Source: Macrolepiota albuminosa (lineage: Eukaryota > Basidiomycota > Agaricomycetes > Agaricales > Agaricaceae). Taken from it: a stretch of 64,000 nucleotides of DNA. Both the position numbers and the translations under genes were made by a program. The notes below the pieces were generated by a model, which was not told where the DNA came from, made no database searches, and saw only the letters and a list, made by a program, of their open reading frames with translations. Location: assembly GCA_027475525.1 (NCBI GenBank), contig JAMWFC010000115.1, positions 930,001 through 994,000 on the forward strand, in the 5' to 3' direction. This document shows positions 1 through 11,788 of this stretch, piece after piece. Position 1 is the first letter of the stretch. Each line of letters begins with the position of its first letter.

Positions 1-21
1 TGGGCATCTCTGCTCAGCCAG

Positions 22-975
22 GTGGATCCTTCCAAAAAAGATGCAAGGATGGATCAGTCTTTTCGAGTTGCTTGCAATCCGATCACAGGCCTTGACACCA
101 AAGATTCTGAGTCCGCGGTCATTCCTGCATCCTTGCTCGCCATCGCACCGCATCTTGCCTGCTTCCAAGATGAAGCCTCTGTCGATCCTCATTTGGCTAA
201 AACGTGGGAGCTTCGCCAGGAGTATGGCAAAGAGAGAATCATTGATTCCCTCGTCAACCTCGCTCAACTCAAGAAACTCAAGGACTCTATTTCGAGGTCC
301 ATCTGGCGCCTTATCATACTTGATCACTATGTTGATTTTGAAAAACTCTACACAACATTGGATAAAGGCTACGATCATAATGATGAACCTAAAGAATTTG
401 CTGGGGGATTTACCATTATCAGAAAAGACCACGCTCCTGCGCATCGTCCTATCCTGTCTGAGTCTGACTGGACTTGAGCCTTTGATGCTTGGATGGATGG
501 AGTTGTGTCATTTTACCCGCATCGTAAGGTTGAACTCGCTTTTTACTGCAGTAGAATTGTGGACTTCTTTCGCTCTTCTCCTGGAGCTGCCTCGGTGGCA
601 ATACGCTTCGATTCTGATACATGAGATAGATATGCTCGTAACCCTTTTAGGCTTAACGACCCCAATGAACTACATGTGCCTCTTCTTTCGCAACTTATTG
701 GTGTGTCGGCAGCAGTCACTCATTCAGCGGTGGGTGTCAAGCCTCCTTTGTCCGTTTTACCCCAAACAAAAAGCGTGCTACGACGATATGTCAAAACTGG
801 AATTTGGAATACTGTAATGTGGATCCGTGCTCAAATAGTCATCGGCATGGTATTTGCTGCGAGTGTGGTGGGAAACATAGAGCTAAAGACGTCGAAGATT
901 GCCTCTCAAGACTCAGAGCACGTCGACAGTCTCACAGAGCAGCGAGCGGATTCGAGGCACAGAGTTGACAAAGCA
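22..975 (+). pseudogene. Gag-like ORF of YR retroelement with CCCH zinc finger, broken
   Basis: Frame 1 is open from 22 to 477, stops at TGA (475-477), continues, and stops again at TGA near 628. Around 720-740 the homologous reading appears to shift to frame 3. There a cysteine cluster starts at 789 with spacing C-X7-C-X4-C-X3-H (a CCCH finger), followed by a further C-X2-C and a terminal Cys. This finger ahead of the RT is typical of fungal YR retroelement ORF1 proteins and probably binds the element RNA. Both TGA codons are explained by CGA (Arg) to TGA changes. The left boundary is uncertain because the element continues out of the window. Confidence 0.6.
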
Positions 976-1149
976 ATCAAACTAGGACCAAAATCACTCT
1001 CCTCTTCTCATAAACGGCCCCATGACACCTTTGTTCCGAACTCCCCCCATTTCTGCAGAGGATTTGTTTGGAATAGCTCATTGCTTGTCTCTCCCATGTC
1101 ACCCTCAGCTCGAGAAACTATTACAGCCTCACCTCTACCTTCTCCTCCT

Positions 1150-2847
1150 GTGAATTTGACATCAGACCCAGAAATACAGTGTACACTTGAAGCAATGAAA
1201 GATTATATACGAGTCGAGATGCCATTCAATATCGATTCTTTTGAAGCTATGCTCTGGGATCATCCAAATCAGCCTTTTGTCTCTTCAGTCATGAGAGGTC
1301 TCAGGGAAGGTTTTTGGCCATTCGATGATGGGAACTGGGACTCATCCAGTGTCGAGCCACTTGACAACTATGCGACGGAAGAAATGGACCTTGGCGCTAT
1401 TAGAGACTTCCAGAATAAAGAAATCAAAGCTAGAAGATGGTCCGAGCCAGTTGATATCGATAGACTTCTTCCAGGAATGAGATCTTCTCCTCTATTCATA
1501 GTGTGGCAAAAGGGAAAACCTAGAGTGGTAACTGATCACACTGCTTCTGGCTTAAATGATGGTATCTCGAAAATCGATGCGAAGGTAAAATATGACGATA
1601 TGAAAACATTTGGACAGGTCCTATACAACGTGAAACGTCGGCATCCATCCAAAAAGTTAGTAACTTGGAAGTCTGATGTCTTTAGTGCTTTTCTAAACTT
1701 GCCTGCACATTCTCTGTGGCAACTTTGGCAGCTTGTCAAAGTTGACAGAGTTTGGCGCATTGTGCACTGATTGGTTTTTGGTAATCAAGCCTCACCTCGT
1801 TGCTGGTGTGCCTTGGCAGGTCTTATGTGTTGGATAGCAGTTACTAAATTGGATTTGCCTGATCTACATGACTTCATAGATGACTTTTTCTCATGGGATC
1901 GAGCATTGGATTTGGTCAACTTTAAAGGCAAACTAAGGCCAAAACATCAAGCCCAGCTGCTTATACTTTGGGACTCCATTGGCTGTCCATGGGATGAGAA
2001 AAAGCAAGAATTCGGAGAGTGTCTTAAAATTATTGGATTTTGGATCGACATAAACTGAGGCACCATAACACTTACTAGAGAATCCATTGACGAAATAGTT
2101 ACAAAAATCTCCGATTTTGTTAATATGCCAAATCGACGTCCGTCTCTTCGTACTTGGATGCGTCTTGCCGGCCACCTCAATTGGTTACTCAATGTTTTGC
2201 CATGGGGCCGCCCAGCTTTATCATCGCTATATCGTAAAATCGCCTCTAAATCAACGATGCACGCCAGAGTCTTTCTGAATAGGAAAGTAACAGATGATAT
2301 GAATTGGTTGCTGAAAGTTCTTCCTTTAGCCATAGGCATCAGATTTCTCAACATGACATATTGGGAGGACTCATCAGCTGATTTCGTTATATGGACCGAT
2401 GCTAGTCTAAAACTTGCCCTTTCATTTGTCTATGCAGGATCTGGTTTTGTCTACCAACTCAACCCAGATCCTTCAAAATCCAAAGTCGATATTTTCTTCC
2501 TCAAATTATTGGCTATCCTCTCAAGTATTCATCACGTCGCACTCTTTGATCATCCCCCAAGAAGATTACTGATCTTTACAGACAGTCTCGATTCTGTGTC
2601 AGTTTTCAACTCTCTCGGCGCTGCTGAAGATATGCACAATTCTGTAGTCAAGGCAGTGGCTGGCATAGTTATTGAGACAGGTATTGACTTGCGTGTCCGT
2701 CACATAGCAGGTAAAGACAACATGCAAGCCAACCTTCTATCTCGCCTCCTATTTGATGACTTCCATCACCGATTTCCTGCTTACCGTGTCCACGACTTCA
2801 AGCCTCCTAGAGACTCTCTCCCAGCGCAATGGAACAAATCCTTTTAA
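1150..2847 (+). pseudogene. Reverse transcriptase-RNase H of YR retroelement, two internal stops
   Basis: One reading frame spans this region, interrupted by TGA at 1768-1770 and 2056-2058. The RT part shows the template-binding region (VTDHTASGLND near 1530) and an F-I-D-D catalytic box near 1876. RNase H follows, with WTDASL near 2393, the TDSLDS segment near 2580 and a C-terminal HIAGKDN..LLSRLLF end near 2703, the usual C-terminus of RNase H in these elements. Both stops can be read as CGA to TGA transitions. The RT active-site aspartates are still encoded, so the damage is nonsense mutation rather than loss of the core. Confidence 0.85.
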
Positions 2848-2867
2848 AAGTAATTGGCGAGTCGTCT

Positions 2868-3839
2868 CGCAAGCCAGCTCGCCAACCTATGTCCAGTGCT
2901 GACCTCGATGCATGGACTGCTCACGTCCAGTCTGAAGCTATCAAAAAATCCACTGCCTCTTGCTATGCCACAGGGGCTTGAGACTATGTTAATTTTTGTA
3001 CATCTCATAATCTTCCGATTGACCCCACTCCACAAACTTTATCTAAATATATAGCGTTTACATCTAGGTATATCGCATCAGCACCAAAATATCTGTCAGG
3101 CGCTGGCCACTTCCTTCGAGACATCCATCCCAATTTTGACACCAACAGAGCATACCTGCTGGTAAAAGCAGCAATCAGAGGAGCAAAGAAAATACAAGCA
3201 GACCCAATCCATCAGAAACTCCCTCTATGTCTTTCTCATTTAGAAACATTCATTGCCCATGCTCAAAGAACTTCTGTTTTTGACGACCTACTGTTTGCAA
3301 CGTTGATGTCGTGCGCATTCTATGCATGCCACCATTCTGGAGAGCTCGTTATCAAGTCAAAATCCACTTTAGATTGGAGAAAAATTGTTAAGCGTTCCTC
3401 CCTTCGCTTTTCTTATAGTTACGCATCTTACGACCTTCCCTACCATAGAACCGATCGATTTTTCATGGGTTCACAAGTTATGTTCGCCCATCATGCTGTT
3501 GCTGATCCAGTTAAACTTCTTCACGAGTACACGTATCAACGTGGTGCTATACACGGAGTGCAATTCGCTCTTTTTCTATGCTGCGATGGTTCAATCCTCA
3601 CATGGGCTTGGTTTGATTCTAAATTTTCCTCTTTCCTTAACAAATTTTACGGTGAACATTCACTGAGGGCTGGAGATGCCACGTACCATGCATCACTAGG
3701 TCTTTCTGAGGACATAATCATGGCTATCAGTCATTGGACCTCATAGGCCTGGAGATCCTACTTACGAGACAACCCTTCTGTACAGGCAGAAATTGAACTC
3801 GGATTCATTCATGACAATTATTGCCATAGTAATTCATGA
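2868..3839 (+). pseudogene. Tyrosine recombinase of YR retroelement, catalytic Arg replaced
   Basis: Frame 3 carries a phage-integrase/tyrosine-recombinase fold: an N-terminal SAM-like part (DAWTAHVQSEAIKKST from about 2904) and a catalytic part from about 3300. The first catalytic Arg sits in a C-H/R-S-G-E-L box; here it reads CHHSGEL, so Arg is His. The second box reads HSLRAGDAT (Gly to Asp). The C-terminal box HWTS-stop-AWRSYLRDNP retains the Tyr but has a TAG before it (3744-3746). Another TGA lies near 2981. Every change can be explained by a C:G to T:A transition. The enzyme would have inserted the circular cDNA; this copy cannot. Confidence 0.82.
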
Positions 3840-3939
3840 TTACAAAATACATAAAACAGCCTTTTTTCCTTTGGCTCAGCTCCCGCAACATCTCCTCACC
3901 ACCACCACCCCACCTCACTCCTCTACAGCTTTTGTTCTT

Positions 3940-4040
3940 CTAGCTAGTGGTCGCTTTTTGCCTCACTTTGTTAATTCACGTGGTCATGCAGTCTTTTGCA
4001 TGACCGGTTTGGTGCTATCAAACTTCCCAACTGCAGAGGT
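3940..4040 (+). repeat. Direct repeat, copy 1 (candidate B1 of split repeat)
   Basis: About 100 bp beginning with TAGCTAGTGG and ending CTGCAGAGGT. It recurs at 4629-4728 with a handful of mostly C/T differences. It lies directly downstream of the recombinase ORF, where Ngaro-type elements carry their internal copy of the right terminal repeat. Confidence 0.8.
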
Positions 4041-4438
4041 TGGCGTAAAGGCGAGCGCCGAAGGTAGTGAGCATTTTTGGAGGCCTCTGCGTGCTCAGGA
4101 GTTTCTTTGGTCACACCTGTACCTTTCCCCCTTCCAGATCATATGCCGATTGCAGCACGGTGCCAGGGCTCTGGCAGATGCCATGGTGTGATCAGCACGG
4201 TACATGGTCTCAGACATCTTGGGCAGTCCCTCTTTCTGTCTGCCTCCTTCCTCCCTCAGCTGCCCAAGTGAGTGCCAAGGTGCTCTCTCACATTATCAGT
4301 CGTTCTCACTGTGATTCTTTTCTTCTTAGTTTTTTGTTTATTTATTGTTCTTTCTTGTCATCATTCGTCTGCTCTATAAATCTCCGGTGAGACCCCCCCC
4401 TTACATGGCCACCTGGTGAGCCGGGCTCACCTCTCACC

Positions 4439-4503
4439 TTAGATATTTTGTCCCCACCAAAAAGGTTATTTTGCATTGCGCCATCCCAAGACAAAATATC
4501 TAA
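4439..4503. repeat. Inverted repeat (14-bp perfect arms)
   Basis: TTAGATATTTTGTC at 4439-4452 is the exact reverse complement of 4490-4503, with a 37-bp spacer. Just upstream, 4415-4431 contains an 8-bp palindrome, GGTGAGCC/GGCTCACC, around a single G. Both lie between the two direct repeats, in the presumed A2 segment of the YR element. Confidence 0.7.
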
Positions 4504-4628
4504 AGTAAGTTCACGATGGGAAGGTCATGTTGGCCTCTTGCTCATTTTTTCACACCAGTATTATTTAGTGTACTTTTATCTATAAAATCGTCAACCCTCC
4601 CTTCTCACCCTGTATTGTAATTAGTAGC

Positions 4629-4728
4629 TAGCTAGTGGTCGCTTTTTGCCTCACTTTGTTAATTCACGTGGTCACGCAGTCTTTTGTGTGACTGGTTTGG
4701 CGCTATCAAACTTCCCAACTGCAGAGGT
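4629..4728 (+). repeat. Direct repeat, copy 2 (candidate B2, right end of YR element)
   Basis: Second copy of the 3940-4040 repeat. After it the sequence changes to an unrelated dispersed repeat, so 4728 is taken as the right end of the YR element. Confidence 0.75.
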
Positions 4729-4741
4729 AATAGGGTATTAG

Positions 4742-5500
4742 CACCAAACAGGTCTGTGTTCCACCATGTTTGTTCATCTTGTGCTCACATTTTTATCTCC
4801 ATCAAGAAAGCAAATTACAGTTGATTGTAATACCACCCAACTCCATACTCCTTAAATGACCCATGCTGACAAATGCAGCAAGAGTTACGGGTTTGAACTG
4901 TGTCTCCCCACCAGGTATTTACTATGAGGTGCCTGGGTTCAGCCACATTTGGGAAGGTTTAGTGGGTATTATGAAAAAATCGTTGAGTTCCCACTGTCTC
5001 AGAAAAATCTGAGATTTGTGTGTAAATGCATTCCTGCCCTGGTAACATAGATATTCTGACCCATAGAGGCTGACTATTAGAGAGTTGTCTACAGTGTTCA
5101 TAGTGATACTATAAAAAAATTACAGTTGATTGTAGTATTAACACTATGTACGTATATAATCTAGACTAAATACACTCTACAGACTAAGGTAAATGTAATT
5201 TTAACCTAGAGCTCTAGCTCTAGATTAGCTGGTTACAGAATGTGTGCTTTGTTACTTTTAAAAAAAAGAAAACAATATGATGAACATTTCATGAGCTGAC
5301 CTTAACACTGCACTCTACATCCAACTGTTTTTAACAAACAGACTGTGACTTAGAAAGATGAATGATGTGTGAAAAGATGCATGGTATAGTAGCAACACCG
5401 TCAAGTCTAAACTCCTTGAATGGCCCCATGCTGACAAATGCTGCAGCAAGAGGATGTAAGTCAATAGTCAATCAGCCTCACTGAGACTCCTGATGAAGTA
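4742..5500. repeat. Dispersed repeat R, copy 1
   Basis: Non-coding, AT-rich. Two blocks (about 4747-4830 and 4890-5440) match 37412-37500 and 38230-38750 over long stretches with scattered substitutions; the second copy has about 700 bp of extra sequence between the blocks. The 18-mer AAATTACAGTTGATTGTA occurs twice in each copy. No ORF, terminal inverted repeat or poly-A tail was found, so the class is unknown. Confidence 0.75.
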
Positions 5501-6179
5501 AATTAAAACACAATATATCTTTGCAAGGAAAAAGAATTAATTATTATTTACCCTTTCTTATAACTATTTATGTGGTCCATGTTTCCTATTTGAAATAAAG
5601 TTCTTCTTTTGTTTCGATGCAATTTCCTATTCCTTAATTAGCTCATCTATTCATTCTGACCCTGTCTTATTGTCAGTGTAGTAAGTAGTATGCTTATATT
5701 TTCTCTCCTTTTGAAAAATTCAATCATTACTCAATCCCAGCTTCTTGTTTTCTCATTAATCTAATGCAATGGTATGCTCCATCTCTCAGCCACACTTTTA
5801 TGAGTAAGGTCCATCTTGATGAGGCATGAACTTTGCAATGTGTTCATCTCTCTTTTGCATGCACTCTCTTTTTCAATTGACTATTACTCTATTTCTAACT
5901 GCATACACAACCTCAGGACATCTCCTTTGATTTGCATAGTGAGCCTGTGCAATTTTAGTTGTCATCAAGTTGTCCATGGCTTCAAGAAAATCAATCCTCT
6001 TCAATTTCCTTCAATACTTGCAAGGCAAAATCCTCCACAGAGATATTGAGAGGTGGCAATGAGAAAAGTGGCAGTATTATATAAAGGTAGAAAGCTGACT
6101 TCAATTGAAAAGATGAAAACCTGGTAGAGGAGTTGATTGTATTTATGATACTGAAATAAATTTGAAATAATGCATTAAC
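5501..6179. other. AT-rich non-coding stretch
   Basis: No ORF with recognisable content and no structured RNA. Probably degraded repeat sequence between copy 1 of repeat R and the gypsy remnant D. Confidence 0.5.
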
Positions 6180-7251
6180 TTATCTAGTTTGTAAGCAATT
6201 GACATAGAATTGAATATATTGAATGATAGTCTTGTTTGATTGTTCTGATGTCCCCTCTGTTTGTAGATAAAATGCAGAGGACATTTTGTGCTTCACATCA
6301 GAAGGCCAATGTAAAAAGGATATTCCAATCAGTGATGATCTCAATGGACAGGCCATTTTTACAGTACTAATTTCAGAAAAAAATGTTCGCAAATTCTTTC
6401 TCTATTTGATTAAAGCAACAAGAAGAGATTTGAATATCTGCATCAGTGCAGCATGTCATAGAACAAAGTTGGTCAAATCTCTCATCAATCAAAAGAGATT
6501 CCTCAAACCAAGAGTGACCAAAGTAAAATGCGCTTCTGGAACAGGCAAAGGGTGTAAAGGACCAGCAGGTTTTTTTGTAGAACTTTTATTATACTGACAT
6601 TTGACATACAAAGGAATATAACCATGAATGAGATTATGATGCAGTAATATGAATATCAAAAAGCAGCATAAATTTTATCTGCTCTGAAATAGCTTAACTC
6701 ATTATGAGCAATTTGAAACAGGTTTTCATATAGATTCTCAAACTTGGAAACAATTAAGCTATCACCAATGTATAGCAATTCATTCTTACTCTCAATTCCT
6801 GATAGCTTCATTTCAGATTTTATGTTGTTCAAAATTTGTACTGTGTATTCATCCTTAGCATAACCTGCCCATACCATGTCTAAAAGATGCTCGTCATTCT
6901 TTAGCAATAAGATTGGTGTGATAGTTATGTCAGTATTAGGACCAGGCCACCATGATAAGCATGACTACCTATTTCCACAATTCAAATAGAGTAATTGTTG
7001 CTGTGTATTTAATGTCATTTGAATGAACTAATGTTTGAAAAAATGCATTGATAAGATCAATCTTTTTCCAGAACTTAGTACCTGGATACATGCAATCTGC
7101 CAAAATGTCATCAATCTTCAGAAGTGGAAAATTATCTGGAATTGTGTTTGCATTCAACATCTCAATAGAGAAGGACTGATGGATCAGTCTTTGGAATAAC
7201 AAAAGACAGGCTGACATATGGAGATGAATAAGGGCAGATACATTCTGCCAC
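6180..7251 (-). pseudogene. Ty3/gypsy (chromovirus-type) pol remnant, element D
   Basis: Read on the minus strand. 7251-6969 holds the start of a reverse transcriptase (SFVIPKTDP, then LNANTIPDNFPLLKIDDILADC and KIDLINAFFQT). 6907-6656 holds the RNase H-integrase linker and start of the integrase zinc region (NELLYIGDSLIV, LFQIAHNELSYF). 6392-6180 holds the integrase core end (LQTEGTSEQSNKTIIQY, the position of HPQTDGQSER in intact elements). Most of RT, all of RNase H and parts of integrase are missing, so this is an internally deleted copy. Its upstream end stops exactly where LTR A begins. Confidence 0.85.
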
Positions 7252-8170
7252 TAATGACATCCTAAGTTTGATCAATAACAAATATATAATACTGTTACCA
7301 ATCCAAAAGTCTGTGTTGAGCATGCTAGAATGTAATGAGGGAATTCCAGGCAGGTCCCAGAGAACATGTCCATAAAGTGGTAAAAATGTAGAAAAGGAGG
7401 TCAGCAAGAGTAAGATGCTAACATCAAAGGTATCTGTGGAATAAATAGTAAGGTGAATGTAGCAAGACAAGTGGTAAGAATACAATAAGCTTAGCAATTA
7501 CTAAGCAACAATAATGCCTGCCATAAATGCAAGACACAAAAGTTCTGTTTAATAGCAACAATCAACAACTGCCAACTAATTGATATTGCTGATTACAAAT
7601 GAAGTCTGAGCCATAGAGTAGACTAAAGTGAGTGGGAGCAAGAAGCTCTGTTTTGGTGGTGGTGTACAAGTCAGTAAGTATTTTTATACTATAGTGAATT
7701 CACTGTTGCCAAGTAACTAATAACACCAAAGTGCAGTGAATTGAAAAATTTTATAGAGTAGCTATAATAGTTCTAGAATCCTGCTATCTATTCAACATGC
7801 TAAGCGTGCCAAGCAGCAGATTGCAATGCTAAAATTATCAGTCTATCAAACCTGCTGTCTGTCCAGTTTGTTAAGCAATGTCAGATGTTAAATCAAAATG
7901 CTAAGTGCTATCAGATGCTAAGGTCAAATGCCAAGCTGTCTTTTATTTTTGATAGATTATCAATTTTGTTGCTGAGCACTGTTGTTAATGATTGATGCTA
8001 TTTATCAATTGTTATTCTGTCTGCTGTTGGTACTATTATTGATTGGATCTGCTTCTTGCTATGTGCAGCTATCAAATATTGCCAAAATTGGTTAAATTGC
8101 ATGTGCTAAGATATTTCAAGCTGGTGCTGTGCTGTCATAGCCTGCTATTAATATGCTGATCTTGTATGGA
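7252..8170 (-). repeat. Old LTR A (C family), left part; split by element B
   Basis: Full-length match to the 936-bp LTRs of element C at 12401-13336 and 22660-23595, but heavily diverged, mostly G/C to A/T. It starts TAATGACATCC where C has TGATGACGCCC. It is cut at 8170 inside the LTR's last 15 bases; these reappear at 30521-30534 beyond element B. Preceded by GCCAC, like element C. Confidence 0.88.
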
Positions 8171-8396
8171 TGTAATGAAGTTATGGGTTAAGTGAGCTCA
8201 AAGTTCACACTACACAGAATCAGACTAGTCTGGTTTATTGACAATGTAGTATAAGACAAAAATAAGCTGCTTAGTAAGCAGCACGTATCAACTATTTATA
8301 TTTATATAACTAATATTATATTATAATAAATATAATATTTGCTACTATAATAAATAAGAGCTATATGGCCAATGCCATATAGCGGACTATGTTATA
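8171..8396 (-). repeat. 3' LTR of element B
   Basis: 226 bp; the same length as and about 90% similar to 30295-30520. Plus-strand ends are TGTAAT and GTTATA. Very AT-rich in its second half, with TTATATTATAATAAATAT. Confidence 0.85.
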
Positions 8397-8411
8397 CACC
8401 CCTCAATCAGA

Positions 8412-11400
8412 TCAAACTATAGTCTCAAAGCACCACAATAGCCAGGCTATCAGTAAGTCAGAGATAGGAGCAATTGAAGAGTCCCTGGGCTCCCAGAATG
8501 GATTGGCAATCACATTATCCATGTCATAGTTGAGGAGCTCATCCTCAGATGCAGGCTTGTGAGAGGTGCCCAATGGCCCTGCCAAAGGCAGGAAGTTGTC
8601 ATAGTCCTGTAATAGAGACAGTGTAAGATTGGGGTTGACAGTTGGCCCCAGAGTAAATGATGGGAGTTCAGAAAGATCTCTATTGTCAGATGAGTATTGG
8701 CACATCCATATCTCTCAGACGTGAATGTCCTGCTCAATGAGGAGATACACTTTCTGGTTAAATGCCTCATTGAAAGTGCAATGACTCTTTTGCTGCTGAA
8801 GCATTAGACGTTGGCAATTGCTAATGATGGCCTCATGCCACCTATTCTACTGAGCAAGGGACTGGAGAGTCCCATAGTGATTGAGGCATTGCAGCCTCTC
8901 ATCATTGATTGCAGCTGCCTTATTGTATAGCCAGTTGTTGGTGAAAAAGATATGGGCCAAGTATGTGATCCCATAGGTATAAGCATGGTCAGCCTAGCTG
9001 ACTAGAATTTGGTTGTGAATAAGGATGTGTAACACATTCAAAGTGGTGAATATAGATGCCAATGCTTCTAGGATATCTACTGCCTGAGCCTTGAAGGTCA
9101 AGTCCTCAGAGTGGAGGGCACAAATAATTGCCCTATAGCTGCCTTGTATTTGGCAATGGCCTCTTTATAGAGGCCCAGCTGCATGAATACATATGCCAGA
9201 TGCTTATGCACCATAGTTTTGGAAGGGTGGCTGGCGCTGATAGCACATACAAGCACAAACTTGAACAGGCTGTGCTAGTAGATGTGCATGACATGGTCCA
9301 TAGCCAGACCAGTCCACACGTTGGACATTTCAGGATGCCCATAGAGAAGGGCATATGAGCCCAGGTAGTCCAAAGCAAAGGATTGCTTTGAATCAGAGGG
9401 AGTTAGGCCGATGAAGGCCAGCCTTCCACTTTCCTTGCGGTGATAGATCTGCAAAAAGGCAATCATTCATAGGACTTGCTTCTGCTCTTCAGAACCCACA
9501 AAAAGTATCGCAATGATTTTGTATGGGGCCTTCTTGAGTAATTGAGACATTGTTCTGTCTCAGGCAGTAGAGCAACAGTTAGGAGTCATTTGTTTAAATT
9601 TGTTGAGCAAGAGGTAGCCCAACTGACACTGACAAATTGGCATAAACTGGTTGTTAATTAGTGCATGGAGCTGGCAAAGCTCCCAAGAATTGCAGAGAAA
9701 TTTCTGAAGTGCAACTTGGTATATCTTGCTGTTGTGGGGCATCTGCATAGAATTGTCCTCTTTGTTGGCCTCAAAGGCCCTGGCTGCATAGGCTTCTTGC
9801 TCAACAAAAATAGTGTTGGTCATTGGTGATCAGTAGAATTGGGGAGCCAACCCCATGCCGAAGAATGAGTTCTGGTGCTCAATGATGTGATCTCAATAAA
9901 TCACCATGCCAAGCACATTAGGGATGTGCCCAGTTTCTTCTTTGAGGAGGATAGCTCCTTATTTGGCGCTATCTTGCACCCAATAGTCTATCTTGGCCCA
10001 TCAATTACTGTTGTGCTGCTTGCATGCCATATGTTGTGCCACAGTCTTGTGTGGCACAGGAAATTCCATTCAAGCCTCTTCAGGCTCCTCATACCAGTCA
10101 TTGTTGAAAAGTGGGAACAGCAGCCTCTCTAGGACAGAACATTCCGAACATGGGTCCATCACCTTCACACACTGAGGGTATTGGGCTGGGGGGCCTTCTA
10201 CCAATATGGCAGGTAAAAAAGAGATATTAGCCCCTGGAGCCCCTTTTGGAGTGCTCTCAGAGAAGTGCATATTGACATATGCATATCCTTCCAGTTGCTT
10301 ACTCCACTAATCCTTTTGGGATTGCAAGACTTTGGCCTCAGTGGAGTGTGCACTGACATTTTGGGAATTCTGCTTTCCAGAGTGCATGGTAGATACTATG
10401 GATAATGGTCATGAAGATGCAATATCAGATATGCCATTAGTAAGGCACTAAATCAGCTGAGAGGTAGCTGAGACAGGGACATCTTTATAGGGGAGGATGT
10501 TCTGTTCTAGGCTGGCCTTCTAGCCAGGAATGGAAACACTTGACTGAGTCAAGCGGAAGGGCATGTTCTCCACTCCTTGCTGACGTGCCCTTTTGCTAGA
10601 GTTGGTGTTTTGACTCAGAGATGTAATCTGCCACTTATGAGCAGCTAAAAGGGCAAGAAGATCAATTTTGTGCTGAGCATGCATATAATCCATGTCGTTT
10701 ATTATCTGACTGATGAGCACTACAGCCTCCACATTGTAGAGAAACAATAAGTCTGTGGGTACATTGTACCCATTGTCTCTCAAGTGTTGAAAGAGAGAAG
10801 CCAGGACAAAGTCCTGGTTGTGAGTGGGCTTGACAGCCCATGCTTTTTCTTTATTGCATTGAGGACGTGACTCTTCTTCTGAGCTGGGCTCAGGTTGGTG
10901 CACTATCTCCAGCCACTATAACAAGAAGAGCCTGGCTAGGCTCTCTGTTGGTGCTTCAGCTAGAAACTTGCTGCTTAGTTCTGTATTGAAAGCTTCTATG
11001 CTCTCACTGGCTGTCTTTGCTGACATGAGGGATGATTTACATTTTTCTGGACTGTTGGCCGGCATTGTAGCTGACTGGGAGGTTGATTTTCCTTTTTTGG
11101 TAGATGTCTTATACAAAAGACTATACTGGGGCATCACGTCCCAAGCTGCCATCCAAGCTGGGGAGTACAGCATTATTGCTGGCATACCAGCCATGCCAGG
11201 ATAGTATGCTGGAGCCATAAACTGGGACAAAGGATGTGCCTCCATTGACTTCCTCACCAGTATGGAGGCAAGCTGCCCCTATCCTGACGTTGCTTGGAGG
11301 CTAAATAGCCTTCTATACTGGATCTGCAAGGATTGGCCCTCAGCACGATGTGGCATATAAGCACTCTGTACTGTCTGACGAGGCAGAAAACTGCCCACAG

Positions 11401-11690
11401 GTGCATTCTGGAACATAAAGTTGCCTTGCATGAGTTGTTGTAGCAGATAGCCACTGGTTACTGGCTGCTGTGGCAGGTAGCCCACTGCTGGTTGTTGTTG
11501 CTGCTGCTGTGGGAAGCCCACAGCTTATTGCTATTGTTCCCACTGGGGCACATTTTGGGTAAGTGGGAGAGCCATCTGCCCCCTCTTCAGCTGATAGTAA
11601 GACCGACAGCAAAAATTCAAGTCCACTCTGCTGCTGCTGCTGCTACTGCTGCTGTTCAACTGGGTCCCCAGGCATATTGTTCATAGTTGA
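8412..11690 (-). pseudogene. Accessory ORF of element B, Gln-rich N-terminus, unknown function
   Basis: Between the chromodomain end (11789) and the 3' LTR, the minus strand holds one long decayed ORF. Segments at 11521-11279, 11257-10916, 10903-10520, 10270-10070, 9823-9560 and 9466-9275 are all in the same frame and are separated only by single stops. The N-terminal part (from an ATG at 11684, one frame off) is Gln-rich, with two polyglutamine runs and repeats of PQQ; later parts are mixed and probably globular. Total about 1,000 codons. I see no transmembrane segment, zinc motif or enzyme signature and do not recognise the family. Its orientation is the same as gag-pol, so it occupies the place of a third ORF. 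The last 300 bp (8705-8412) are in another frame. Confidence 0.6.
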
Positions 11691-11788
11691 AGAAAGAAAG
11701 GGAAAAAAGAAATTTCAAATTTTATAACATGTCTCAGCCATAGTTGCTAACCAACTTGGCCAAGCCATAATCAGTACTGCTAATCAAA

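Larger units (their letters stand above)
1..4728 (+). mobile_element. Degenerate tyrosine-recombinase (DIRS/Ngaro-like) retrotransposon, 5' end outside window
   Basis: The order is a gag-like ORF with a CCCH finger, then reverse transcriptase, RNase H and tyrosine recombinase, followed by a non-coding tail. This is the layout of YR retrotransposons (DIRS/Ngaro), not of LTR elements. The tail holds a 100-bp direct repeat (3940-4040 and 4629-4728) separated by about 590 bp, which fits the B1-A2-B2 end of a split-direct-repeat element; the matching A1 copy would lie before base 1. All ORFs carry in-frame stops and at least one frameshift, so the copy is dead. The A/B repeat assignment is inference, because the 5' end is not in the window. 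Confidence 0.82.

Noticed and set aside
4880..4920. tRNA-derived SINE (B-box-like phrase in repeat R)
   Set aside because: The match to the B-box consensus is weak, and no A box at the right distance or 3' tail was found.
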